Below, in pieces: positions 55,284-64,000 of a DNA stretch of 64,000 bases (its first letter is position 1; every line of letters starts with the position of its first letter). This DNA is from Gambelia wislizenii. Its lineage: Eukaryota > Chordata > Lepidosauria > Squamata > Crotaphytidae. The notes below the pieces were generated by a model. It was given only the letters and a program-made list of their open reading frames with translations. It had not been told where the DNA came from and made no database searches. The translations under genes and the position numbers were made by a program. The stretch lies in NCBI GenBank assembly GCA_030847615.1, contig JAUMIR010000002.1, positions 240,951,809-241,015,808 on the forward strand. Direction: 5' to 3'.

Positions 55284-55308
55284 TCTCTCTCTCTCTCTCT
55301 CTCTCTCT
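55284..55308. repeat. (TC)n microsatellite
   Basis: About 12 TC units; not followed by the conserved block seen at 11239 and 45189. Confidence 0.95.
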
Positions 55309-57826
55309 TTTGTAGTGGAGCAAACAGGCACTTAGAAAAGGGGGTGGCAGGGTTGTAAAAAATATTCACAAAGGGTGAAGAAGAAAAAATTGTCAACAAT
55401 TGCAAGATTTTTCACTCCTCCTCCTCTTCCAACTCCACCTCCTCCTCTTCTTCCTCCTCATTATCATTCTCCTCATCATCAATAATTAACAAACAATGTT
55501 TGAAAAAAATGTGGCGTTTTGTGCGTTTTGTGCAAAAACCCCAAACATCCACCAAAGCAAATCATCAATTGCAAAAACACATAAAAACTCTCATAATCTC
55601 ACCCAGGAAGAAAACTGTTTTAAAATCAATCCTTTGTTGTTTTCTTACAGATTGCAAAATTGTCAAAATGGCTGGACCAATGGCTAAACATTGAATTTTA
55701 TTTTATTTTGTCATGATTTCAGGATGAAATGAACAAAGATTTACATCCTTAATGTGTGAGGGTGGGGGAGCTGGTTGGGAGGGGGAGCACAAGTGAGCAT
55801 AGAGTTTATTCCTCCTCATTCTCCTCTAAGCTTGTCACATTTTCCCCTTGCCACTCTGTGAGACAAAAACGTGAGCTGTAAGTTATGAGGTTCAGTCTAC
55901 CGATTAAATCTATTACAGCTTGCCAACCTAATATTTATATATCCATTTATTTTTATCCCTTTGGAGAAGCTGTTGTCAAGATTTTATTTTGGAAGGAAGG
56001 TGGATGGGATGAAAAGCTGCAAAATAAACTATCAGGTCACAAAAGAGACCTTACCTGCATTCCCTTGCAGTCCAACTGCACAGCGGCTATCTAGCTTCCG
56101 AGTCTCACCAGCAGAGGGTGCTCCAACACAGGCAAATGGACCAAATGGTTATAAACAGCACCGCCATAACCACCACCATTACCCTGCCACACAGCTGGCA
56201 ATGCCCCTTTCCCCTTGCAGCAATGGGAATGGAGCCACAGAACTGTGAAAAAACCAGATGGCTGTATGTGCAAGTCCCACCTCCTAACCAAAGCTCTGAG
56301 CACAATCACCCCAGATCCACTGAAAGCCACTCTTTGCGGGTAAAGACTAGAAGTCTCAATGAAGCAGCAAAAGACCAGCAAATGCTCACATGATGCTTCA
56401 TATTTCATAGATCAGAGGAGCTCATGCATGGGCACGGGATATGTCTCTCAATGGATACAGAATGAGGATATCGAGGCACTGAGGAGTGCATCTCATCTCT
56501 TCAACACTCCTCCTGTAGGACTGCATTCTTGCGCTGGTCACCCCTCTCCATTTTTCTAACCACCTACTGTTTATTTTCCTTCCCATCCACCCCCTCCCTT
56601 TTTCCCCATTGGACTGATAGATAAGACAGACTGTGTTTGGCAGGGAGCCAGCACCAGAGTCTGAAAAGCCAGTAAGCTCCAAAGCAAATTCCCTGAGTCT
56701 TGTTTCCCCAAATGACCTCAATTCCCAACACTTACCAAGCTCCCATCACCAGATTCCACAATGGGCCTGGGTGGAGAGAGAGAGACAACCATTTTCCAAC
56801 TGGTCAGGCACTCTGGAGTGTGTGCAGCTGCTTGAATCAGAGCTTGGTCATTTTACCTATCTGGGTCATAAATCTCAGTATCCTAGATCCAGCATGGACA
56901 CTGGTCACAGTGGCCCTGTGAGATTCTGGGAGTTGTAGCCTCCCCAAGGGTAAAATTCCCAAGTGCTGCACTTGGTAAGACAGTCACACACCTACTTCAT
57001 ACAAGCAAGAAATAAGGCTTGTTTAACAGATTTTCAAGAAGTGCTTGGCAGAGATGGACCTCCAAGTAATCAACTACATGTTTGGCAGAGCAGATACTAA
57101 TCTATTACAGAAACAGAAGAACTAATAATAGAAATTATATACCGATACAGATATATAATGTTTTATTTAGATTATTATAGGTGACTTGATAATGTATTAT
57201 TAGTTCTTTTGTTTCTGTAATATATTAGCTTTGCATTCAATTAATTCAATAAGGGGAGAGGAAGGGGCAGAGTCTTGCCCTCCCCAGTGCATTCAGGCAA
57301 AAGCAAATTGCTGCAGCCATTCCTAGCTTGTGTGTTCTTTCTCATTAATAACGTCCACCATCTTGACCAGACATGTCCCAATTTTCATCTGTGAAATATT
57401 GGTCAGTATGTATATGAATGTGATGACACCTAATATAGTCTTATGATTATATTGTTAATTTTAGGTATTGGGTAACAAAAATTGATGCATATCTCATTGT
57501 GAAAATATTTTTAAAAGAATTAAAGGATTATTTTTTTAAAGAAATAAGGCACAGTTTGTTGGAGCATGTTATCAAAAAAGCAGTCCGCCCTAGCTGGGAT
57601 TGCATGCTGAGAATGCCAGGTCCACAATAACCGCCCCCCTGCCCCCCGCCGCAGTTCTTGTGCCCTGGATGCCTCACCTGGCATTCCCAGGGGCCAGGCG
57701 TCCAGGAGAGAGGCCCCTTTTGCTCTGGTGGGGTCAGAGGAAGAGAAGGAGAAAAATGGGGAGGAGTTATACAAACAATCCTACCCGAGCCTGCACCTCC
57801 TGGGCCGGAAGCAGCCACGGCCTTAC
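55309..57826. other. Putative ZNF385A intron, downstream of the exon
   Basis: On the minus strand this follows the exon at 57827-57969. It includes a CTC/CTT-rich patch (55413-55480) and a GC-rich stretch next to the exon (57620-57826). No zinc-finger exon is seen here, nor in the rest of the window to its left. Confidence 0.45.
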
Positions 57827-57969
57827 CGTGTTGAAACCCGGGAAGAGGCCCACGGCTGGCTGCGCCTCCACAGGGAACGACAGAAAGGGCTTGAGATCGA
57901 GGGGTGGCTGCATCATGGCGGGCGGCGGGCGCAGGATGGCCGGGATTGGGCCCGCCCGGCTCAGGCTGC
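57827..57969 (-). CDS. ZNF385A: ZNF385A-like N-terminal coding exon
   Basis: A 143-bp internal exon on the minus strand. The acceptor is a T/C-rich tract ending CCTTAG at 57975-57970; the donor is ACG|GTAAGG at 57827/57826. It starts in phase with two bases (GC) completing a split glycine codon, then gives 47 codons and ends on a codon boundary. The peptide begins SLSRAGPIPAILRPPPA, then MMQPPLDLKPFLSFPVE, and ends AVGLFPGFNT. From memory, human ZNF385A reads LGSLSRAGPLP.., MQPPLDLK.. and then MDPVQKAV at the next exon; ZNF385B shares the AVGLFP.FNT ending. ZNF385 proteins are nuclear/cytoplasmic C2H2-type zinc-finger proteins that bind structured RNA; ZNF385A (HZF) also works with p53. The zinc fingers are encoded by later exons, not visible here. 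The internal Met pair could start a shorter isoform. A ZNF385C origin seems less likely. Confidence 0.85.
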
Positions 57970-58360
57970 CTAAGGCAAGGAGAAACAAAGGGAAGCATCA
58001 AGAGCCTGTGGTGCAGTATATGGCCGAGGATAGAGAATCAGCCATCAATTTTGCTTTCTTTGGGATTCCAATGTTTTTAAACCTCACGTTCTTTCCATCC
58101 CAAATAACACAGTTTGTGATACTAACGCTAAATCCTCTTCTATCCACACTGGCCAGATTGAACAGGTACAGCATTTTCCCATGTGAAGAGAACCATGTTG
58201 GCCTTGCCTACTTTGTAGCTGCTAAAGATGAGGAGTCTCCCGGGGTTAAAAATAAAGAGTCAGCCATCCTGATTCAGAACTAACATGGTTAAATATACAG
58301 GGATTCAAACCCATTTCTTTAAGAGTTAGTCCCTAGGGCTGGAAAGAAGAATCTGTGGAT
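57970..58360. other. Putative ZNF385A intron, upstream of the exon
   Basis: Contains the polypyrimidine tract and acceptor (57970-57995 on the minus strand). No first coding exon (a short ATG..CTGG followed by a donor) was found between here and 64000. Confidence 0.45.
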
Positions 58361-58600
58361 GTATCCACCCTACACTGTTATAGCACTGTGATACCACTTT
58401 AACTGCCATGGCTCCATCCTATAGAGTGCTGGGATTTACAGTTTCCTAAGGGGGTACATAGAATTTTCTTCCAGAAAGCTTTAGTGCTATAGTTCAGAGG
58501 AAGGCACCTCATCAAACTACAAATTCCAAGGTTCCATAGGTTGGCATCTTGGCACTTAAAGTGGCATCAAATGATATAATTTTGCAATGTGGATACAACC
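58361..58600. mobile_element. Palindromic MITE (family M), copy 5
   Basis: 'gtatccaccctacactgtta' against 'attttgcaatgtggatacaa'; 'taccactttaactgccatgg' and 'aaactacaaattccaaggtt' match other copies. Confidence 0.8.
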
Positions 58601-58808
58601 TGTCTCTTTTGGTTTCTCCTACTCTCCATTTCCTCCGCCCCCCCCCCCAGTTCTTCCCATCCCAAATATTTTAAAAATTCTGTATTTTGGTAAATTCTTA
58701 TGAAAAAGCCAAATGACAATGTCACTTGATCTCAGAATTGAAAGATTACATGAAGCTTGCACAGTTGAAACAATGATAGCCTGGCTGGCCCTTAATAGGC
58801 TGCTGATA
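58601..58808. other. Unassigned non-coding stretch
   Basis: No gene recognised; a C run at 58638-58650. Confidence 0.4.
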
Positions 58809-59132
58809 CAGTACAACCCCCATATCCATGGGACCAGTATGCAGTTTCACTTACCCACATCTGAAAAGTATGTTTTCTCTAGGCATTTTCTAAGTCCTCC
58901 TGCATAATTCTGTGACAACGTCCGCTGGAAGTTGACCAGAAAGTCATGCTGGAGGACCTGGAAAATGCTTAGAGAGGTGTTCTCTCTAGGCATTTCTGGG
59001 TCCTCCAGCTCAACTCTATGGTATGCTTGGGCCAAAAGTTGTTAATTTCAATAGGATTCGCTATTATCTGTGATTTCACATTTCCACACTAAATCCAGGA
59101 ATGCATCCCCCATGGATATGGGGGTCATACTG
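58809..59132. mobile_element. TA-flanked Tigger-like MITE with internal hairpin
   Basis: 324 bp; CAGTACAACCCCCATATCC at the left, GGATATGGGGGTCATACTG at the right, TA on both sides. Internally 'tgctggaggacctggaaaat' with 'gcttagagag' faces 'ctctctaggc' and 'gggtcctccagc'. Same internal type as 493-660. Confidence 0.85.
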
Positions 59133-61139
59133 TACCTACACATTTTCCCCGGTGTATTCTTAGGAATGCTATCTGTTGGCTTATTCTTGTTTTACTTAAT
59201 TCCTTTTCACTTTTCAAATGTTCGTCTCTTTTTTGTTCTTTTTCTTGAATATGATGTCTGACAAAGACATTCTAGGGTTCCTTATCCCCAGCCCATTCAG
59301 TTGTGCTGCTCAGAGAAATGTATCTTGGGTACTGTAAACCATTGGCCACACTTGCTGGTGAAATTCTGGGAGCTGTAGTCAACAAAAAAAGAAGAAAGTT
59401 TTCCAAGCTCCAGCCTTTGGACTATGATTGACTGCTTGTGGCAAATCGGTTGGCTCATTTGCCATCAACCTACCCTGCTGTTTTGCAGGCTAATATGCAA
59501 TTCTGTACCAAAGAGATATTTCACTGTGCACACTGGAGGAAACCTGGGAGAGCCACCAACTAACTAGACCAATTGTCACTGATTAGCAAAATTAGGTATT
59601 TTATTTCTGTGGCAAACTCCACAGAAGGTACCACTAAGGCTCCACTATAAGGTTCCACTGCGCTACGTACATTATCAGAAACTCTGCACAGTATCAGCTG
59701 ATATCTATGGCATTTCCAGACAATATTTGCGTAAATATGCATACTTCCCCCCCCCCACACACAAAAAAGCTATTTTTCTCTCTTCCCCTACCCCCACTTG
59801 CTTACATAACCATTTGTGCAGCCAGCCATCTGTCCTGGAAAGTTCAGTGGTAATTGCACATTATCTAGTGCCTATCCCAAAGGCTGCAAAGAGCGGAGGT
59901 GAAACTGGCATGCTTTCTCTTTCCTCTCTCTCCCTCCACACTAAGTGGGGAAGAAGCCAGTTCATGCTAAGGTGAAATTGTCAGAAAGAGATTAAACTTC
60001 TGGTGATGGACATGGTGGGGTATCAATTTCATTCCTGCTTTTTGCAACCTTTTGTACACAAAGCACCAAACTCATGCAGGGTGTTAACCAATCTCAAAAC
60101 ATTGTTTTCTTTTAAATTCCATGAGCAGCAAGTACAACAGTGTGTATGTCCAGTAAGCAATATGTCCTGTTCACCAGAAAGAGAAACTGAATCAGATAAA
60201 ATTAGACATAAGGAATCACTCCAGTGTTTGTCCACACAAACAGAACTATGATATAGGGAACTGACTTTGGTGGGCTACCATAGAATCCTTAGTCAGATCT
60301 ATGCCAGCCCACCTGTTCCTGGAATATGTCAATCTCACATATATTTGTTCGTAAGTTGCATAGACACAGAGGCCACCAAAAACTGGGAGAGGTACACTAC
60401 TCCTTGATGGAATAGGAACTCCCTCAGCACCCTAAACTTCCAGGATCCTGGAAAACTAATGGGTAGGATTCATGTTTCTCATATATTTGCCCTGTGCTTG
60501 GAGTATCATCCCCATATGCTCAATACAGTGATAGAGTAAAGCAGCAGAAAGACATTCTGCAAATGTGCTGAAACAGCATGATTTCTATAGTAGCCAACAG
60601 CAGAATTTTGCTTTTTTAGGATGTGGAATTTAGGACTGCCTGGCAGCAAAATGCCTCCCCCACCTAAGCTTATAGTACACACAGTCCCAGATATTCACCT
60701 ATACAAATGTTTAAGACATGCTAATGCAGCACATTTATGCAAATGAAGCAAAGCTGCTGCAGAGCTGCAAGTATTAAATGATTAATTGCAACGATAAAAA
60801 TCAACAGAACACTTAAAAGGCAAGTAAAAGTTTACCACCATCAACTCCCCCCCCCCTTTCACCAACCAATCAGAAAGCCTGACAATAAGCCATCTTTGAT
60901 ATCAAGAGTTTTGTGAGAGCCCACCTCTATGTGAACACAGCAGAACCAGCAGGATTCTGGCTTTAACACATGGAACGAAAAATTCATCTCAACACACTAC
61001 TTTTCTTTCTGAGTGCTGTGAAAAACTGCAAAGAGCAGAAGACTGTAAAACTACAATGTACTGAGAAGAAAATAGCAAAATTCCTCTCAAGAACCTCAAG
61101 AAGTCACCTTGACAGAGGCTATATGGTGCATCAGGGACA
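59133..61139. other. Unassigned non-coding stretch
   Basis: No gene or clear repeat recognised; C-rich runs at 59749-59756 and 60846-60856. Confidence 0.4.
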
Positions 61140-61276
61140 AGGAATATGTGGCCATCCAGATGGTATAGGGACTACAACTCCCATAATCTCTCTCACTATT
61201 GGCTATGCTGGCAACAGGCAGATGAGAGTTGTAGTTCAGCATTTATGTGGAAGGCTGCATGATTCCCACCCCTAAA
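61140..61276. repeat. Foldback-family copy
   Basis: 'aatatgtggccatccagatg', 'gggactacaactcccataat', then 'gatgagagttgtagttcagc' and 'ggaaggctgcatgattccca'. Confidence 0.65.
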
Positions 61277-61715
61277 GTACATAAATGTATTTAAACACAA
61301 GAGATAAATCAGATTGACTGGTTGCTTAATAGCCAAGCGGTTAACAGATTTTTTAAAAACGTAACTCAACATTGGTTGATAGCCCTAACTTGCCTATGAC
61401 ATATTAGTCATCTGCATCATGCATTCTGAGCACAGAATTAGCCTTCTTTTGCTTGAAGCACAAATGCAAATGACCTCTGTTGGGGCCAAAAATGCAGGAA
61501 ATCACCATCATTTTTGCAAACCTATTATCAGCCAGGCTGTAGCTTCTCAGGTTATGACCACAAAGCTGTACCTACACCACCATCACCACCCTGCATCAAT
61601 CCCACCTTTACCTGGGGGGATTACCAAGGCAAGTAACACAGGTTTGCTACTAAATTGCTTCACATTCACTATGGACTCCCAGTTGACACTGGCAAACAAA
61701 GCCCACTGTGGAGTC
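61277..61715. other. Unassigned non-coding stretch
   Basis: No gene or repeat recognised. A frame at 61419-61763 has an HHHHHH run but no family match. Confidence 0.4.
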
Positions 61716-61987
61716 CTGGAGGCGCAGTGGTTAAATGCTGGTACTGCAGCCACAACGTTGTGAGTTTGATCCTGTAGGGCTCCAATGTTGACTCAGCCTT
61801 CCATCCTTTCGTAGGTCAGCAAAATGAGTACCTGGATTGTTGGGGTCAATTAGCTAACACATTGTAAACTGCTCAGAGAGTGCCTTGTGCTATAAAGAGG
61901 TGTAGGTGTGTAAGTGCTATTGCTAAACAATTTGTAAGCTGCTCTGAGAGCTTTTATGGCTGAAGAGCAGGGTATAAATAATCAAAT
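61716..61987 (+). mobile_element. tRNA-derived SINE (second family)
   Basis: Head 'ggaggcgcagtggttaaatg' (A box) and 'gttgtgagtttgatcctg' (B box), body 'ttccatcctttcgtaggtca', end 'ctgaagagcagggtataaat'. A tail-region duplication ('gtaaactgctcagagag' near 61864, 'gtaagctgctctgagag' near 61934) is internal. Confidence 0.8.
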
Positions 61988-62189
61988 TTAAATATATATA
62001 ATACATTGTGTAGTGGTGGTGGTAAATGGCCAGTATTCATACTGCTCCCCCTGCCCCGAAGAATATGAAAACATTAGTGAAATTGGCTAAACATGTCAGC
62101 AGTAGTCATCATTTTAAAAGTTAGCATGTTAACATTAATTGGCCAGTTAACATTAACAATTCAAGAAGTGATGTATTATTAATGTTTTG
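61988..62189. other. Unassigned non-coding stretch
   Basis: No gene or repeat recognised. Confidence 0.4.
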
Positions 62190-62275
62190 TGTGTGTGTGT
62201 AAGTACCTTCAAGTCGCCTGTCAACTTATGGCAACCCCATGAATTTCATATAAGGTTTTCTTAGGCAAGTTACCA
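62190..62275 (-). mobile_element. Sauria-type SINE tail fragment
   Basis: (GT)n, 'accttcaagtcgcctgtcaa', 'cttatggcaaccccatgaat', 'aaggttttcttaggcaag'; only the BovB-like 3' part is left. Confidence 0.8.
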
Positions 62276-62474
62276 ACACATTATTTTTTAAAAACAGAAA
62301 AATGTCCAAAAATTCTAAAATATGCTAAACATTTCTTTTTAAATAACAATGTTATGCTTTCAAAAAATAACTTTTTAGTGTTAACTTTAAAATGCAAAAA
62401 AAGAGGCCATAGTTATGCCTTCATTGGTACCCAAAATGATGCATTACAGTAATGCTGCTACTTTTAATATATTA

Positions 62475-62753
62475 CAGGTTGAGTTCCCCTTATCCAAAAT
62501 GCTTGGGACCAGAGGTGTTTTGGATTTTGGAATATTTTCATATACATAATGAGATTTCTTAGAGATGGGATCCAAGTCTAAACACAAAATTCATTTATGT
62601 TTCATATACACCTTATACACATAGTCTGAAGGTAATTTTATGCAAAATTTTTAAATATTTTAAATATTTTTAATTTTAATATTTTTATTTAAATATTTAA
62701 ATATTTCAGATTTTGGAGTATTTCGGATTTCTAGATAAGGGATATTCAATCTG
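62475..62753. mobile_element. Tigger-type element resembling a mammalian family
   Basis: TA-flanked, 279 bp. CAGGTTGAGTTCCCCTTATCC at the left; 'aagggatattcaatctg' at the right. The interior ('aaaatgcttgggaccagagg', 'tatacataatgagatttctt', 'tatacaccttatacacatag') is strikingly like a eutherian Tigger-derived MITE from memory. Confidence 0.8.
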
Positions 62754-63378
62754 TACCTCCAAGTTCTGCAGCTGGAGTAAGGAGAAACTGCACAGGGATT
62801 GTACTAGTGATGCCTACAATGAAATTTCCCACCCTAAGTACGTAATTCAAGATTGAAAGCTCTGATGCACCAGGGTTTGGGAATCACAAGGTACCAAATG
62901 CAAAACAAACCACATACACACAACAATCACCATCCTTTCATGCTCTTTCATTCAATGGAGAGGAATACAGGACAGATCCTTCCACCATAAAGTACAAGAA
63001 CAGAGACAAGATATGCACTGAGAGTCTTCACAACAAGAAAGATTACAGCTGTGGAAATGTGTACTCCACAATCCCAGGACTCTTCTCGACAGATGAAAGT
63101 TGAGATTCTCAGTTTCGAGTGGTGTTGCTGTTGGGGATTTTTGACAAGAAAAACAAGAGCAGCAGTTTTTATAACTTGTACAGTTCCTTGTGAATGCTCA
63201 TTTTAAATCAGAAGTAGAGAATGTCTGGCCTTCCAGATATTTTGGTCTTCTGCTCCAGAAATCTCCAGCCATTATAGGCAATGTTAAGGACTGTGGGAGT
63301 TGCAATCAGGAAGACCAAATTTTCCTCAGCTCTGTTTTAAACCATGTGGACACAAAGGGGATGTATGCTACACAATTA
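62754..63378. other. Unassigned non-coding stretch
   Basis: No gene recognised. 'gtctggccttccagatattt' near 63221 is a foldback-family fragment. Confidence 0.4.
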
Positions 63379-63614
63379 TAGTTGGCTATCTGTATCCACG
63401 GGTTCTGCATCCATAGATTCAACCAACCACAGCTCGAAATTTTTTTGGGGGGTGGGGGTGGGGATTCCAAAAAGCAAACCTTGCTGTTTGCCATTTTATA
63501 TAAGGGACGCCATTTTACTACACCATTGTATACAATGGGACTTGAGCATCCACAGATTTGGGTATCCACGGGAGGTCCTGGAACCAAACCCCAGCAGATA
63601 CTGTGGGCCCACTG
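63379..63614. mobile_element. Tigger-like MITE (family T), copy 5
   Basis: 'tagttggctatctgtatccac' at the left, 'gtgggcccactg' at the right followed by TA. The interior shares 'ttcaaccaaccacagctcga' and 'gggacttgagcatccacag' with 37899-38126. Confidence 0.8.
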
Positions 63615-63615
63615 T

Positions 63616-63845
63616 ATAGCCTTTTAGTACCACTTTAATGATCATGGCTTCAACCTACTGGATTCTGGGATTTGTAGTTTCATGAGGTACTTAGACTTTT
63701 CTGTTAGAGGGTTCCAATTCTATAGTGCCCTAGAGAATTCCAAGTACCTCACTACTCTGAAAATCCCAGGATTCCATACAATGGAGCAATGGAAGTTAAA
63801 ATGGGATCAAAGTCATGCAATTTGTGCAGTGTGTATTCACCCACA
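63616..63845. mobile_element. Palindromic MITE (family M), copy 6
   Basis: Abuts the previous element. 'gtaccactttaatgatcatg', 'attctgggatttgtagtttc', then 'gaaaatcccaggattccata'. The left terminus may have been lost to the neighbouring insertion. Confidence 0.7.
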
Positions 63846-64000
63846 GTCTCTGGCAGTCATCACACCACAAAGATAATGGACAATTTGGGCATGCATGGAA
63901 TTGGAGAATGGTTTGACTTTCCCTGCCTGGAGAAAAAGACTCCTCGCTGGTCAAAAGTAGCAGCCTTCCTGTGCAAGAGGAAGGCTTGATGGTAAGAGAG

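Noticed and set aside
57600..58283. 227-codon plus-strand frame over the ZNF385 exon
   Set aside because: It is the opposite-strand shadow of the exon and its GC-rich flank; no motif is seen, whereas the minus strand has splice sites and a family match.
61419..61763. 114-codon frame with a poly-His run
   Set aside because: CAC repeats in a non-coding context; it ends inside the head of a SINE.
1..64000. CRISPR arrays, operons, riboswitches or phage genes
   Set aside because: Direct repeats here are eukaryotic microsatellites and transposon copies; nothing prokaryotic is present.

Overview
The window is repeat-rich, intron-like vertebrate DNA, most likely from a squamate reptile (a lizard). 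No bacterial-type genes, operons or CRISPR arrays are present. The squamate call rests on the repeat mix: CR1 LINEs, a BovB/RTE-type LINE, L2-like LINE 3' ends, tRNA-derived SINEs with a BovB-type tail (Sauria type), a 5S rRNA-derived SINE with the same kind of tail, Penelope-like element (PLE) pieces, and several families of short TA-flanked (Tigger/mariner-type) and hAT-type DNA elements.

Only one protein-coding exon can be defended. It is a 143-bp minus-strand exon at 57827-57969 with clean splice sites, and its 47 codons match the N-terminal region of the ZNF385 zinc-finger family, best ZNF385A. No zinc-finger exon is visible at lower coordinates (downstream on that strand) and no first coding exon at higher coordinates, so most of the window is probably ZNF385A intron. 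A second gene-related feature is an isolated CpG island at about 39640-40570. It has no recognisable coding exon but two good plus-strand splice-donor-like sites, so it may be an alternative or antisense promoter.

Layout: 1-460, PLE 3' end with a hammerhead-ribozyme-like fold; 0.5-11 kb, scattered DNA elements and LINE tails; 11.2-12.5 kb, a long inverted repeat enclosing a SINE; 13.9-17.2 kb, a long degenerate CR1 with parts of both ORFs; 18.1-21.2 kb, a degenerate BovB-type LINE; 21-36 kb, CR1, L2, hAT and MITE copies in otherwise anonymous DNA; 36.8-41.2 kb, Tigger-type and 5S-SINE copies around a serial insertion site and the CpG island; 42.4-55 kb, BovB and CR1 fragments, nested MITEs, SINEs and a head-to-head PLE pair; 55-64 kb, the ZNF385 exon and further MITEs. 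The long reading frames in the window are LINE relics or chance frames.

All repeat family assignments are from memory and by eye. No database search was run, and percentages are eye estimates.
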